From Moritella sp. 5 (GTDB taxonomy: Bacteria; Pseudomonadota; Gammaproteobacteria; Enterobacterales; Moritellaceae): 64,000 nt of DNA. The stretch spans positions 3,100,001-3,164,000 of the forward strand of contig NZ_CP056122.1 in the NCBI RefSeq assembly GCF_018219455.1, read 5' to 3'. Positions 28,140-36,774 of the stretch are shown here, piece by piece (position 1 is the stretch's first letter; the number at the start of each line of letters is the position of its first letter). Position numbers and translations under genes: made by a program. The notes beneath the pieces are model-generated. The model ran no database searches, was not told the origin of the DNA, and saw nothing but the letters and a program-made list of their open reading frames with translations.

Positions 28140-28844
28140 ATGGATACACACGTATTGGTGGTAGAAGACCAACAAGATATCGCAAATTTAATTCGAATCA
28201 ATTTAGAGATGATCGGCAAAAAAGTGACTTGTTGCCATAACGCTAAAGATGCATTTGAACAGCTACGTGGCAATGTATTCCAGCTTATATTATTAGACCT
28301 AAACCTACCAGATATGGATGGATTAGATATATGCAAAAAAATAAGAACCAATGATGCGATTGTTCCTATTATGATGTTAACCGCCCGCACAGAAGAATTA
28401 GATCGGGTTCAAGGGTTAGAAGCTGGCGCAGATGACTATCTTGCCAAACCATTTAGCGTATTAGAATTACAAGCCCGTGTAAAAGCCTTACTTCGCCGCA
28501 GTAATGTACAAGCTGCAAATAACCTTGAACCAGAACAAATCAAGATTGCAGATCTAGTCATAGATCAAGCGACGCATAGTGTTCATCGGAATAAGGAACT
28601 CATATCTTTAACCAGTACTGAATTTTCTTTATTATTCTTTTTAGCCAAATCGCCTGGCCGTGTGTATAGCAGAGAGCAATTGCTTGCTGAAGTATGGGAT
28701 TATCATAACGACTGTTATGAACATACGGTAAATTCACACATGAATAGATTAAGAAACAAAATAGAGCCGAACCCTGCAAAACCTACATACATTAAAACAG
28801 TGTGGGGCGTTGGTTACAAACTGGAGGCCAGCGATGTCACATAG
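28140..28844 (+). CDS. OmpR-family response regulator
   Basis: A 234-residue regulator with a receiver domain (about 1-120) and a winged-helix DNA-binding domain (about 135-230). Seen: VLVVEDQQD with acidic pocket, phospho-accepting Asp near 54 in LLDLNLPDMDG, Thr in MLTAR, Lys near 103 in LAKPFS, and in the output domain SLTSTEFSLLFFLAKSPGRV and HTVNSHMNRLRNKIEPNP. It overlaps the kinase gene by 11 bases, so the pair is co-transcribed. The target genes are unknown; no close match to PhoP, CpxR or OmpR is claimed. Confidence 0.9.
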   Translation: MDTHVLVVEDQQDIANLIRINLEMIGKKVTCCHNAKDAFEQLRGNVFQLILLDLNLPDMDGLDICKKIRTNDAIVPIMMLTARTEELDRVQGLEAGADDYLAKPFSVLELQARVKALLRRSNVQAANNLEPEQIKIADLVIDQATHSVHRNKELISLTSTEFSLLFFLAKSPGRVYSREQLLAEVWDYHNDCYEHTVNSHMNRLRNKIEPNPAKPTYIKTVWGVGYKLEASDVT

Positions 28845-30300
28845 ATCTTTATTAGGACAAATTACATTCCCGTTAATTATTTTGTTTACCTCTATGGCTG
28901 CCGGGTTGTTTTTTATTTATTGTGTAATTACCGATACAAACTCAGCCCGCGTAGAACAAACACTACACAAAAATTTAGCGCAGCAAATCATCCACTACTC
29001 TGAAGATTTACAGCAAGGCGAGATTAGTCTTACAGCACTAAAACCCGCCTTCCACAGTTTAATGTTACTTGGCCCCAGCTATGAAATATACATCACAGAT
29101 AACCAAGGTAAATTACTCGTCTATGCAGCAGAACCGAGTAAAATAAAAAGGGAATCGATTGATACAAAACAATTAGACCATTTTATAAAAGGGGCTACCT
29201 ACCCTATTTATGCCGATAACCCTAGAAGTCTAGATCAACAAAAGCTCTTTTCAACAGCCCCTATATTTAAAGATAACCAACAAATTGGCTATGTCTTTGT
29301 CATTCTCGGTGGCGATAAATACGATAGCATCGTAAAAAACTTAGCGTTCGATAGCAGTATGTACAAGATCCTTGCGGCACTTATTGTATTCTTCGCACTT
29401 GCTTTTGCGCTATTAGTATTCATTTTTGCACGAGTCGTGAGGCCGATAATACAACTTGATCAAGACATGACTAATTTTGTTAAAAATGACTTCACGACGG
29501 TTTCAACGTCAACACCGCATCAGTATGCTGCGAATGAAATTATCAATCTACATAATAATTTTTCGTCATTAGAAGAGAAGATACACAAGCAACTCACACA
29601 GATTAAATCGACGGAGCAACTGCGTCGAGAAATGCTTTCACATATCTCCCATGATCTCAAAACACCGCTAGTTTCCTTAAAAGGTTATCTTGAAACCTGG
29701 TTGTTACAATATCCAGAAACGGCCGGAAGTGACTTTATTCAAGTGGCACAAAAGAACGCGAATCAATTACAACGCCTTGTCGAACAAATCATCGAGCTCG
29801 CTCAACTCGACAGTAATACGGTAAGCCTATATCAAGAACCTGTCGCAGTTGCCGAGTTAGCACAAGATGTATTAAGCAAATTCCAGCTACAAGCACAACA
29901 GAAAAATATTACCCTGTCAGTTGAACCTAAAGATCCAAGTCTACAAGCCATTGCCGACATTGCTAAATTGGAGCGAGTACTAACCAACCTCGTTGATAAC
30001 GCCCTAAGACACTGTAAATCCGGTGACAGTATTAAGATCCATCTGCAACCGAAAGATAACCAGCTAATAATTAGTATTGCCGATTCTGGCGTGGGTATTC
30101 CGAAGGAAGATGTTGACCGGATTTTTGACGCACATTTTAGGGCTAAAAATACCGTCAATGGTCAGCAAGGAAACTCGGGATTAGGACTTGCTATCGTTGC
30201 TAAACTACTTTCACTGCATCATGCCAAGATCTCGGTTTCTAGCGTGTTAAGCCAAGGTACAACGTTCAGCTTTAGCTTACCGACCAATGTGAGAATTTAA
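28834..30300 (+). CDS. Membrane sensor histidine kinase
   Basis: A 488-residue kinase. Two membrane helices (about 10-35 and 175-200) frame a periplasmic sensor of about 140 residues; a HAMP-like linker follows (ARVVRPIIQLDQDM). HisKA has the phospho-His near 272 (LSHISHDLKTPLVSLKG); the ATPase part shows the N box (NLVDNALRH), G1 (IADSGVGIP) and G2 (GNSGLGLAIV). ATG 28834 is chosen over an upstream TTG because GGAGG lies 6 bases before it. Overlap with the response regulator gene indicates a cognate pair. The signal is unknown. Confidence 0.9.
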   Translation: MSHRSLLGQITFPLIILFTSMAAGLFFIYCVITDTNSARVEQTLHKNLAQQIIHYSEDLQQGEISLTALKPAFHSLMLLGPSYEIYITDNQGKLLVYAAEPSKIKRESIDTKQLDHFIKGATYPIYADNPRSLDQQKLFSTAPIFKDNQQIGYVFVILGGDKYDSIVKNLAFDSSMYKILAALIVFFALAFALLVFIFARVVRPIIQLDQDMTNFVKNDFTTVSTSTPHQYAANEIINLHNNFSSLEEKIHKQLTQIKSTEQLRREMLSHISHDLKTPLVSLKGYLETWLLQYPETAGSDFIQVAQKNANQLQRLVEQIIELAQLDSNTVSLYQEPVAVAELAQDVLSKFQLQAQQKNITLSVEPKDPSLQAIADIAKLERVLTNLVDNALRHCKSGDSIKIHLQPKDNQLIISIADSGVGIPKEDVDRIFDAHFRAKNTVNGQQGNSGLGLAIVAKLLSLHHAKISVSSVLSQGTTFSFSLPTNVRI

Positions 30301-30306
30301 ACTTTG

Positions 30307-30338
30307 CTGCAGCTTAGTGTTAGTTAACTAAGCTGCAG
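30307..30338 (+). terminator. Terminator-like hairpin after the two-component operon
   Basis: CTGCAGCTTAGT (30307-30318) pairs exactly with ACTAAGCTGCAG (30327-30338), 8-base loop, starting 7 bases after the kinase stop. The T-tract after it is imperfect (ATCTTGTCTTT). Confidence 0.7.
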
Positions 30339-30537
30339 ATCTTGTCTTTAATTATTTTTGAATAACACAACCTCTCCACATCCCCTTCCAATTTTATTCA
30401 CTCTAGATCAAATTTTTCAAATAGTTATCACTACTTATCATTATTTTCACCACAAATATATTAACCCACACTAGTCTTATACAAACCGTTAAATTACGGT
30501 TATTCACCCCTCAATACACCCTTTCGGATGGATGAAC

Positions 30538-31563
30538 ATGTACATATTTAAACTCACTCATACCCTTGTATTTATCACCCTTATCACAGGTTGTGCCAGC
30601 TTTGAAAAAAAGTCATCGACGACAGTAGAACTCCAACAAATTAAAGTCAGTAATACACGCCTCAATCAACGCGTAAACGATGCTGTGACGAACGTTGAGC
30701 AAACTTACCTAAAGGTGAAAGATGAAAACTTTGCTACCTATGCCCCAAATACTTGGGAGTCAGTTCAAAAAGATTTAGTCAGTATGCGCAAACTCGTGAA
30801 TAGATTCGATCCCAATGATCAAGGTTTTTTTGGTGGCCCATCAGAAAGTACTGTTTTAGAAGGGATATCAGAGGTCAATGATGGATTAATTAAAGCGCAA
30901 AAAATAAAAACTCAGGTAACTACATTTTTATCTCAACCCTTAGCTGATATTGAATATCTAGCCCCTAAAATAGACAATGTATGGCAAAGAGATTTCGCGA
31001 TTATTAATCAAGATTTAAACCACATCATAAATATGATTGAGGATGATTATTTAGTTTCAAGACAAGAATTTGAGCGCGCTAAGTTACAGAAAAAAATCAG
31101 TGTTCTCGAAATAAATATAGTTACAGCAAACTATTACTCTCCACTTGAAGAACAATTCAAACTGTTAAATCAGCAATTAATTCCACTAAGCTACAATAAC
31201 GTATCACAGAGTTTACAACGGCTTAATACCATTATCATTACCAGCCCTCGTGATACAGATTTGCTGACAACAACAGCGAACTTAATCAAAAATGGGATTC
31301 AACGTGCAGAGCATATAACGACAGATGTTAGCTGGATAAATGGACTTGATATAAAGCAGCGTGAACAGATTGTTTTACACTACCGCGCCACACTAGAAGG
31401 ATTAGGTACTAAGTTTATCGGTCAAGACCTATCAAACTTGTCATACAAGGCTCAAGTGCAAACGTTTGAACTCGCGCTTACTGCTAAGTTAGCAAAGTTT
31501 GAAACAACAGATGCAGGTACGGCTTATAATAAGCAACGTACGTTAAGCGACCTTGATAATTAG
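30538..31563 (+). CDS. Helical lipoprotein of unknown function
   Basis: A 341-residue lipoprotein; the signal MYIFKLTHTLVFITLITGC ends in a lipobox with acylated Cys near residue 19. The rest is nearly all predicted helix with many Gln, Asn and Leu, including heptad-like stretches (TTVELQQIKVSNTRLNQRV and RAKLQKKISVLEINIV). ATG 30538 is preferred to 30532 because GGA lies 9 bases before it. It follows the two-component pair but is separated by a terminator. I know no family; a periplasmic scaffold or surface role is only a guess. Confidence 0.65.
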   Translation: MYIFKLTHTLVFITLITGCASFEKKSSTTVELQQIKVSNTRLNQRVNDAVTNVEQTYLKVKDENFATYAPNTWESVQKDLVSMRKLVNRFDPNDQGFFGGPSESTVLEGISEVNDGLIKAQKIKTQVTTFLSQPLADIEYLAPKIDNVWQRDFAIINQDLNHIINMIEDDYLVSRQEFERAKLQKKISVLEINIVTANYYSPLEEQFKLLNQQLIPLSYNNVSQSLQRLNTIIITSPRDTDLLTTTANLIKNGIQRAEHITTDVSWINGLDIKQREQIVLHYRATLEGLGTKFIGQDLSNLSYKAQVQTFELALTAKLAKFETTDAGTAYNKQRTLSDLDN

Positions 31564-31573
31564 CCTTTACAGC

Positions 31574-31605
31574 AAAAAGGGCCTAAATTTCTCTAGGCCC
31601 TTTTT
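31574..31605 (+). terminator. Terminator of the lipoprotein gene
   Basis: A 12-base perfect stem (31574-31585 with 31594-31605, core AAGGGCCTA/TAGGCCCTT), 8-base loop, ending in a T-run 10 bases after the stop. Confidence 0.85.
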
Positions 31606-31706
31606 ACGATGACTTAGATTCCAATAATAAGTGGCATTGTAAAAATACGTCACAATTGCGCCAACTCAATAGGAGGGATGACCCTTAACTAAGTTATTGA
31701 CACGTC

Positions 31707-31955
31707 TTAACGATAAAACGATTCAACAGTTCCTTTTATCGTCATCATAAGCGGTTGACCGCGACGGTCCAACGCTTTATGTGACGGTACTTTTACCCAA
31801 CCTTCACTGATACAATATTCTTCAACATCGAAACGCTCTTTACCATTAAGCATAATACCAATGTCGTACTGGAAAACTTCTTCTATATGATGTGGGCTGC
31901 GGGGATTACCCGAAAGGCGATCCGGTAAAGCTGGTTTCGATTTAATATCGTTCAT
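31707..31955 (-). CDS. DUF3297 family protein
   Basis: An 82-residue protein that matches DUF3297 along its whole length: KPALPDRLSGNPRSPHHIEE, FQYDIGIMLNGKERFDVEEY and CISEGWVKVPSHKALDRRG, ending TIKGTVESFYR. Members are widespread in proteobacteria, about 80 residues long, soluble and of unknown function. It is a single gene between the lipoprotein and the dgc cassette. Confidence 0.8.
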   Translation of the reverse strand: MNDIKSKPALPDRLSGNPRSPHHIEEVFQYDIGIMLNGKERFDVEEYCISEGWVKVPSHKALDRRGQPLMMTIKGTVESFYR

Positions 31956-32360
31956 GTTCGTGACCTGTAGTAAATAAAAAGTGCGCTATTGTAGACAATA
32001 TAGGCGTAACGCTCAAGGGCTGCGGTAATAAATGTTTCTAAAAATACCTATCGTAACGGATAACTCGTGACAGAAACCGTGGTAGCTTAACCAAAGTATC
32101 AATAACAGTGCATCAATTAATCTATCGTACCGTTTTCATTCAGCACAGATTATAGTCAGTAAAATTAAAGTGGCTCACCACGATTGTTTTCGCTATGCGT
32201 TTAACCTTTTCACTGCCAACGTGATGTGGGAGAGCAACAATCGGCTACCGCGCTATTCCACCAGTCTAGTAAATGCTAAGCTACGCCTTAGTGATGCTAA
32301 GCAGTGAGCCGCACGCAAAAAATTGACTAATCACACGGAACTAACTAAACGGAATTGACC
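31956..32360. other. Intergenic region before the dgc cassette
   Basis: 405 bases with no supported gene. ATGCTAAGC occurs twice (near 32272 and 32294) and CGATTGTT (32181-32188) is inverted at 32236-32243; either could be a regulator site. This may be the left edge of an acquired segment; no end repeat is obvious. Confidence 0.4.
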
Positions 32361-33275
32361 ATGCGTTTACGCCATATTGAAGTATTTCATGCCATTTATA
32401 TGACTGGTTCAGTGACTAATGCGGCTGAGTTTTTGCATGTGTCGCAGCCATCGGTCAGCAAAGTGTTAGCTCATGCCGAGCAGCAACTAGGCTTTGCGTT
32501 ATTTGAGCGGATAAAAGGACGGTTGATTGCCACCGAAGAGGCGAACTTGCTTTTTGGTGAGGTAGACAAAATGTATCAACAGCTCCGCTCGGTTCGTCAT
32601 TGTGCGCTTAATCTTAAAAATAAAAGCAGTGGTAAAATAACCATTGGTCTAGCACCTGCGTTGGGGTTCGAACTTATTCCGCAGGCTGTTGCGCGTTATA
32701 ATAAACTTAACCCGCAGGTCCATATACACCTACAAACGATGCACCATGACGAGGTTCGTCAGGCCCTCACTGAGCACAAAATTGATTTTGCATTGATGTT
32801 CTCACCGCCGCCATTGCCTGGGATTAAGCAGCAGCTAGTTTGTTTGTCACAGTTGGTCATGATGTACCCACGTGATTTACTACCCGACATACCAACTCAG
32901 GTTAGTCTAGATCAATTTGAACATCAGGAAGTGATTGGCATTGGCGACAGTGGCCCCTTAGGTGATTTACTCTGGCATCGATTAACTGAAGATGATATTG
33001 CCATTAATACTAATATCACGGTTCAAACCTATTTTATTGCCGCACGTTTGGTTGCTCAAAATATCGGAGTGTGCGCTATTGATGAATTTACCGCCCGGGG
33101 TAATCTCAGTGATAAGGTTGCTATTGCGGCCATTAAACCAGCACTTAATTTTAATTTAACCGTGTTACGACTTGAAGATAAAAATCTTTCGCAGATAGCC
33201 AATGATTTTCTTGAACTGGTGATTGAATTTTCAAATGCTAAACACCACACGTCAGAATCCCAGCCTATAACCTAG
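32361..33275 (+). CDS. dgcR: LysR-family regulator, probable DgcR
   Basis: A 304-residue LysR protein: N-terminal winged helix (MRLRHIEVFHAIYMTGSVTN, AEFLHVSQPSVSKVLAHAEQ) and a periplasmic-binding-type effector domain (from about 90). It lies directly upstream of and parallel to genes for DgcN and DgcA; in Pseudoalteromonas a LysR protein, DgcR, activates that operon in response to D-glutamate. ATG 32361 is chosen because the family starts there and GGA is suitably spaced; an upstream TTG adds two residues. Its last codons lie inside a terminator stem. Symbol given by context. Confidence 0.7.
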   Translation: MRLRHIEVFHAIYMTGSVTNAAEFLHVSQPSVSKVLAHAEQQLGFALFERIKGRLIATEEANLLFGEVDKMYQQLRSVRHCALNLKNKSSGKITIGLAPALGFELIPQAVARYNKLNPQVHIHLQTMHHDEVRQALTEHKIDFALMFSPPPLPGIKQQLVCLSQLVMMYPRDLLPDIPTQVSLDQFEHQEVIGIGDSGPLGDLLWHRLTEDDIAINTNITVQTYFIAARLVAQNIGVCAIDEFTARGNLSDKVAIAAIKPALNFNLTVLRLEDKNLSQIANDFLELVIEFSNAKHHTSESQPIT

Positions 33276-33297
33276 GGTTATAGGCTGGGTAGTTTTT
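33259..33297 (+). terminator. Terminator containing the dgcR stop codon
   Basis: A 14-base perfect stem, 33259-33272 with 33276-33289, around the TAG that is the dgcR stop (33273-33275), followed by TAGTTTTT. The last codons of the regulator are thus also the left arm of its terminator. Confidence 0.85.
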
Positions 33298-33298
33298 A

Positions 33299-33369
33299 CT
33301 ATTTCCAGTTTTTTGTTTGCTCGCTTAAGGTTAGTTCTCCAAACAACACTAACCCTAAGATGGAAATAG
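33299..33369 (+). promoter_or_regulatory. Nested inverted repeat in the dgcN leader
   Basis: Outer arms CTATTTCCA (33299-33307) and TGGAAATAG (33361-33369) match exactly; inner arms CTTAAGGTTAG (33324-33334) and CTAACCCTAAG (33349-33359) match at 10 of 11. The right outer arm holds the GGAAA that should serve as ribosome binding site for ATG 33374. It could be an RNA switch hiding that site or a double operator for DgcR. Confidence 0.5.
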
Positions 33370-33373
33370 CCCC

Positions 33374-34381
33374 ATGAAGATACAAGCGCCATACTTACTT
33401 TTTTTAGGTGATGCCACCGATAACCTTTCAATTAAAATGGCTAAAGGGGTTGCCGATTGGCGCCCTGAGCTTTGTACAGGTCAATTCCGCTTAGATGGCT
33501 GTAGCGTCACAGCCAATCAACCAGATATGACTATCGCAGAAGCAAAACAAGCTGGCGCAAAAACGTTTGTGCTCGGTTTTGCTAACAGCGGCGGGACTAT
33601 CGATAAAAAGTGGATACCATTTATTGTTGATGCGCTAAATAACGGTTTTGATATTGTCAGTGGTTTACATGATAAATTAAGTGATATACCACAAATTGAA
33701 CAGCTCGCAGAAAAGCTAAATCTACAACTAATTGATATTCGACATCCACAGCAAAAATTTAACACTGGCACTGGCGAGCAACGCAGCGGTAAACGGTTAA
33801 TCACCGTTGGTACTGATTGTTCGGTTGGTAAGATGTATAGCTCACTAAGCCTTGAACAGGCAATGAAACAGCGTGGTTTAGCTGTGGACTTTCGTGCTAC
33901 CGGCCAATGTGGCATTTTGATTGCTGGTAATGGCGTTGCCATTGATTGCGTCGTAGCTGATTTCATTGCAGGTGCTAGTGAGAGCGTATCACCAGCCAAT
34001 GACCCAGAGCATTGGGATGTCGTTGAAGGTCAGGGATCATTATCGCATCCCGCATTTGCAGGGGTTAGCCTTGGTTTACTGCACGGTGCTCAGGCAGATG
34101 CAATTGTGGTTTGTCATGCCATTAACCGAGAGTCAATGCGTGGTATTAAAAATCGCGCACTACCTTCAATTGCAGACACCATCACGCTAAATGTTGCCAC
34201 AGCACGAGTCACAAACCCCCAAGCACAGGTGGTTGGCATTACCCTTAATACTTCCAGTGTCAGTGATGGCGAGGCGCTTGATATCTGTCGCACCATAGAG
34301 CTAGAGCTCGGCTTACCTTGTGTAGACCCTATGCGTCATGGCGTTGACTCCATCATCGATAACTTGTGTTCGGAGAACTAG
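33374..34381 (+). CDS. dgcN: D-glutamate N-acetyltransferase DgcN (DUF1611)
   Basis: A 335-residue DUF1611 protein. The C-terminal domain starts with a P-loop-like segment, TVGTDCSVGKMYSSLSLEQA (about 150-168), followed by DFRATGQCGILIAGNG; the N-terminal domain is a Rossmann-like fold (PYLLFLGDATDNLSIKMAKG). In marine Pseudoalteromonas DgcN acetylates D-glutamate as the first step of its conversion to L-glutamate. The next gene, which starts one base after this one's stop, encodes the expected epimerase, DgcA, and a LysR gene precedes. The family includes other uncharacterised members, so the D-Glu role rests on gene order. Confidence 0.8.
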   Translation: MKIQAPYLLFLGDATDNLSIKMAKGVADWRPELCTGQFRLDGCSVTANQPDMTIAEAKQAGAKTFVLGFANSGGTIDKKWIPFIVDALNNGFDIVSGLHDKLSDIPQIEQLAEKLNLQLIDIRHPQQKFNTGTGEQRSGKRLITVGTDCSVGKMYSSLSLEQAMKQRGLAVDFRATGQCGILIAGNGVAIDCVVADFIAGASESVSPANDPEHWDVVEGQGSLSHPAFAGVSLGLLHGAQADAIVVCHAINRESMRGIKNRALPSIADTITLNVATARVTNPQAQVVGITLNTSSVSDGEALDICRTIELELGLPCVDPMRHGVDSIIDNLCSEN

Positions 34382-34382
34382 G

Positions 34383-35438
34383 ATGAGCCAACTTAATTGC
34401 ACTATAACCAAGCAGCAATGGCGGCTAGCCAAAGAATTTAGGATTTCACGCGGGGTAAAAAATCAGGCGGATGTGGTGGTGGTTACATTAAGCGACGGCC
34501 AACATACGGGCTGGGCCGAAGCCGTCCCTTATGCCCGTTATGACGAAACGGTCGAATCTGTGATGTCGCAAATATCGCAAATAGTGCCACAGCTAACTAA
34601 CACGATAACGGGCCAAGACTTGTTAGCACTGTTACCGCCTGGCGCCGCCCGCAATGCCCTAGACTGCGCCCTATGGGACTTAACTGCTAAACAACACCAG
34701 TTACCAGTGGCGCAGTTAGTCAATATCACGACTCCAATACCTCAGGTCACGGCGCAAACTTTGAGTTTAGATACAGTTGACAAGATGGCCCGCGAGGCGG
34801 CAAGCCTTAGCGAACGACCACTAATAAAAGTAAAGTTAGATCACAAACTGGTATTAGAGCGCATGTGTGCCATTGCGTTGGCTGCACCGGACTCTCGTTT
34901 TATTATTGACGCAAACGAAGCCTGGGATATCGACTTGTTAAAGCAGTTACTCCCGCGATTAAAGCAACTTAATGTTGCCCTAATTGAACAACCGCTGCCC
35001 AGCGCAGACGATCATCAGCTGGCAGGATTTAAGTCTGAAATACCGCTTTGCGCCGATGAATCTTGCCATACCAGCGATGATTTACCGCGTTTGGCTGGGC
35101 TCTATCAGGCAATTAATATTAAGCTTGATAAAACCGGTGGTTTAACCGAAGCCTTACGGTTACTAACCGCTGCGCAGCAACAAGGTTTTATCGTGATGAC
35201 CGGTTGCATGGTTGGTACCTCATTAGCCATGGCTCCCGCTTTCTTAATCGCTCAAAACGCTTCCTTTGTTGACCTTGACGGGCCGCTATTGTTAGCAACA
35301 GATCGCGACCATGCCTTCAACTTTGAGCAGGGCGATATGCAGTTATTGTCGAGTGAACTATGGGGCGGGGCCAGCAATGGCAATAACCAGGAATTACAGA
35401 AAGTAGCCATGGCTATGGATAACAATATTCCGGTTTAA
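34383..35438 (+). CDS. dgcA: Enolase-superfamily epimerase, N-acetyl-D-glutamate racemase DgcA
   Basis: A 351-residue member of the muconate lactonizing/dipeptide epimerase group. Catalytic and metal residues are in place: the KxK pair in IKVKLDH (about 149/151), metal ligands Asp in DANEAW (about 177), Glu in IEQPLP (about 202) and Asp in CADES (about 225), then the second-base Lys in NIKLDKTGG (about 248). Relatives epimerise L-Ala-D/L-Glu; beside DgcN it should interconvert N-acetyl-D- and N-acetyl-L-glutamate. GGAG lies 7 bases before ATG 34383, inside the end of dgcN, so the genes are coupled. A deacylase finishing the path is not in the window. Confidence 0.82.
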   Translation: MSQLNCTITKQQWRLAKEFRISRGVKNQADVVVVTLSDGQHTGWAEAVPYARYDETVESVMSQISQIVPQLTNTITGQDLLALLPPGAARNALDCALWDLTAKQHQLPVAQLVNITTPIPQVTAQTLSLDTVDKMAREAASLSERPLIKVKLDHKLVLERMCAIALAAPDSRFIIDANEAWDIDLLKQLLPRLKQLNVALIEQPLPSADDHQLAGFKSEIPLCADESCHTSDDLPRLAGLYQAINIKLDKTGGLTEALRLLTAAQQQGFIVMTGCMVGTSLAMAPAFLIAQNASFVDLDGPLLLATDRDHAFNFEQGDMQLLSSELWGGASNGNNQELQKVAMAMDNNIPV

Positions 35439-35451
35439 ATAACTGGCGGCA

Positions 35452-35730
35452 TTGGTTGAATTCTTGTCGATGGCATTAATGCTAATCGCCTTCCCCTTAT
35501 TCCGCCTGCACCATGTCATAACTCACGAAAGGCCCTATAACCGAATCAAAGCGTGCATAACAAGCCTGCCTAAAGGGCAAGCAATACACGTTCTACGTCA
35601 CACATTTGCAGCTCACTTTATGATGAACTGCGGAAATATATTAGTATTAATAACAAAACAGAGTGCTTATTGCTACGCAACAATGACTTACATCACCGCC
35701 CTAAAAGACAGTATTTTTCGTCAAAGGTGA
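35452..35730 (+). pseudogene. Tyrosine recombinase (phage-type integrase) remnant
   Basis: The frame contains LPKGQAIHVLRHTFAAHFMM followed by NCGNILVL, the well-known C-terminal box of phage-type integrases that carries the catalytic His and Arg (HxLRH). Upstream (YNRIKACITS) still resembles the same family. After LVL the usual GHSSI..MRYAH region with the next His and the catalytic Tyr is not recognisable (ITKQSAYCYATMTY). The N-terminal half of the enzyme is absent. It is therefore a decayed fragment, starting 13 bases after dgcA. Confidence 0.7.
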
Positions 35731-35876
35731 TAAAAAAGTGGCGCACCAAGTAAAAACATAGACTAAATCATACAAATATATGCTTAATACGGCTATTATA
35801 AAATATCGGATATAAGTTAAAACCACTAATATCAAACACTTAAATTAAAGCAACATAATATGTTACAAGGAATAAT
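35731..35876. other. Region upstream of the double-receiver gene
   Basis: 146 AT-rich bases without a gene; holds AAGGA 7 bases before ATG 35877 and presumably the promoter. Confidence 0.4.
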
Positions 35877-36674
35877 ATGAGTCTTGAAGTTCGTGACCTG
35901 TCAATTTTATTAATTGAGCCTTCTAGCACACAACGTAAATTCATTACTACACAATTACAAGACGCTGGTGTTGATAACATCGAATGCCTTGTCTCAATCG
36001 AGCAGGCAAAGCAAAGTTTAACCGGATTTATTCCGGATTTGATTATCAGCGCGATGTATTTTGAAGATGGCTCTGGCGCGGAATTGGCAGAGTTCGTTAA
36101 ATCTAATGTGCTGACTGAAAATATTGCCTTTATGCTCATTTCTAGCGAGCAACGATTTTCTGTCTTAGATCAAGTGAAACAAGCTGGCGCTATCGCAATT
36201 TTGCCCAAGCCATTTAAGTTTGTCGACTTGCAACGCGCACTCAATGCCACGCTGAGTTACATTGAACCAGAAGAAATGGAGCTGGATTTATACGATGTAA
36301 CCTCATTAAAAATACTGGTGGTTGATGACAGCCTGACAGCGAGAAAACACATCTGTCGCGTACTAAATAGCATGGGTATTGTGAATATCACCACAGCAGA
36401 GAATGGTGTCGAAGCACTGGAATATCTAGCACAAAATACATTCGATTTGATCGTTACCGATTACAACATGCCGGAAATGGATGGCAAAGAGTTAATTGAA
36501 AAGATCAGAATGAACCCAGAATTATCTTACTTGCCCATTTTGATGGTGACATCTGAAGAAGGCTGCGCCCAGTTAACCGCTGTAAAACAAGCTGGTGTCT
36601 CGGCACTATGTGATAAACCTTTTGATATTGATACGGTCAGAATGCTTGTGCAGCAGTTATTGAATGAACAATAG
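35877..36674 (+). CDS. Double-receiver response regulator with degenerate first domain
   Basis: A 265-residue protein made of two CheY-like receiver domains and nothing else. The second (about 145-265) is canonical: LVVDDS, phospho-Asp near 194 in IVTDYNMPEMDG, MVTSEEG and CDKPFD. The first (about 8-125) keeps the fold and the switch Lys (LPKPFK) but has Ser/Ala (LIISAMYFEDG) where the phospho-Asp should be and a Glu-Pro at the acidic pocket, so it is a pseudo-receiver. No output domain follows; it probably acts by protein contact. It stands alone, next to the integrase remnant, with no kinase nearby. Confidence 0.85.
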   Translation: MSLEVRDLSILLIEPSSTQRKFITTQLQDAGVDNIECLVSIEQAKQSLTGFIPDLIISAMYFEDGSGAELAEFVKSNVLTENIAFMLISSEQRFSVLDQVKQAGAIAILPKPFKFVDLQRALNATLSYIEPEEMELDLYDVTSLKILVVDDSLTARKHICRVLNSMGIVNITTAENGVEALEYLAQNTFDLIVTDYNMPEMDGKELIEKIRMNPELSYLPILMVTSEEGCAQLTAVKQAGVSALCDKPFDIDTVRMLVQQLLNEQ

Positions 36675-36774
36675 TACAGGTCTACTCGTAACTTGAAGAC
36701 TGCTCTTAATATAGAGTAGATTCATCAAGGGGAATGAACTCACCAAGCTCATTCCCTTTTTAACCATTAAAAGA

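Noticed and set aside
28810-28833. TTG start for the sensor kinase
   Set aside because: ATG 28834 has a GGAGG at ideal spacing, and the extra eight residues show no sign of being conserved.
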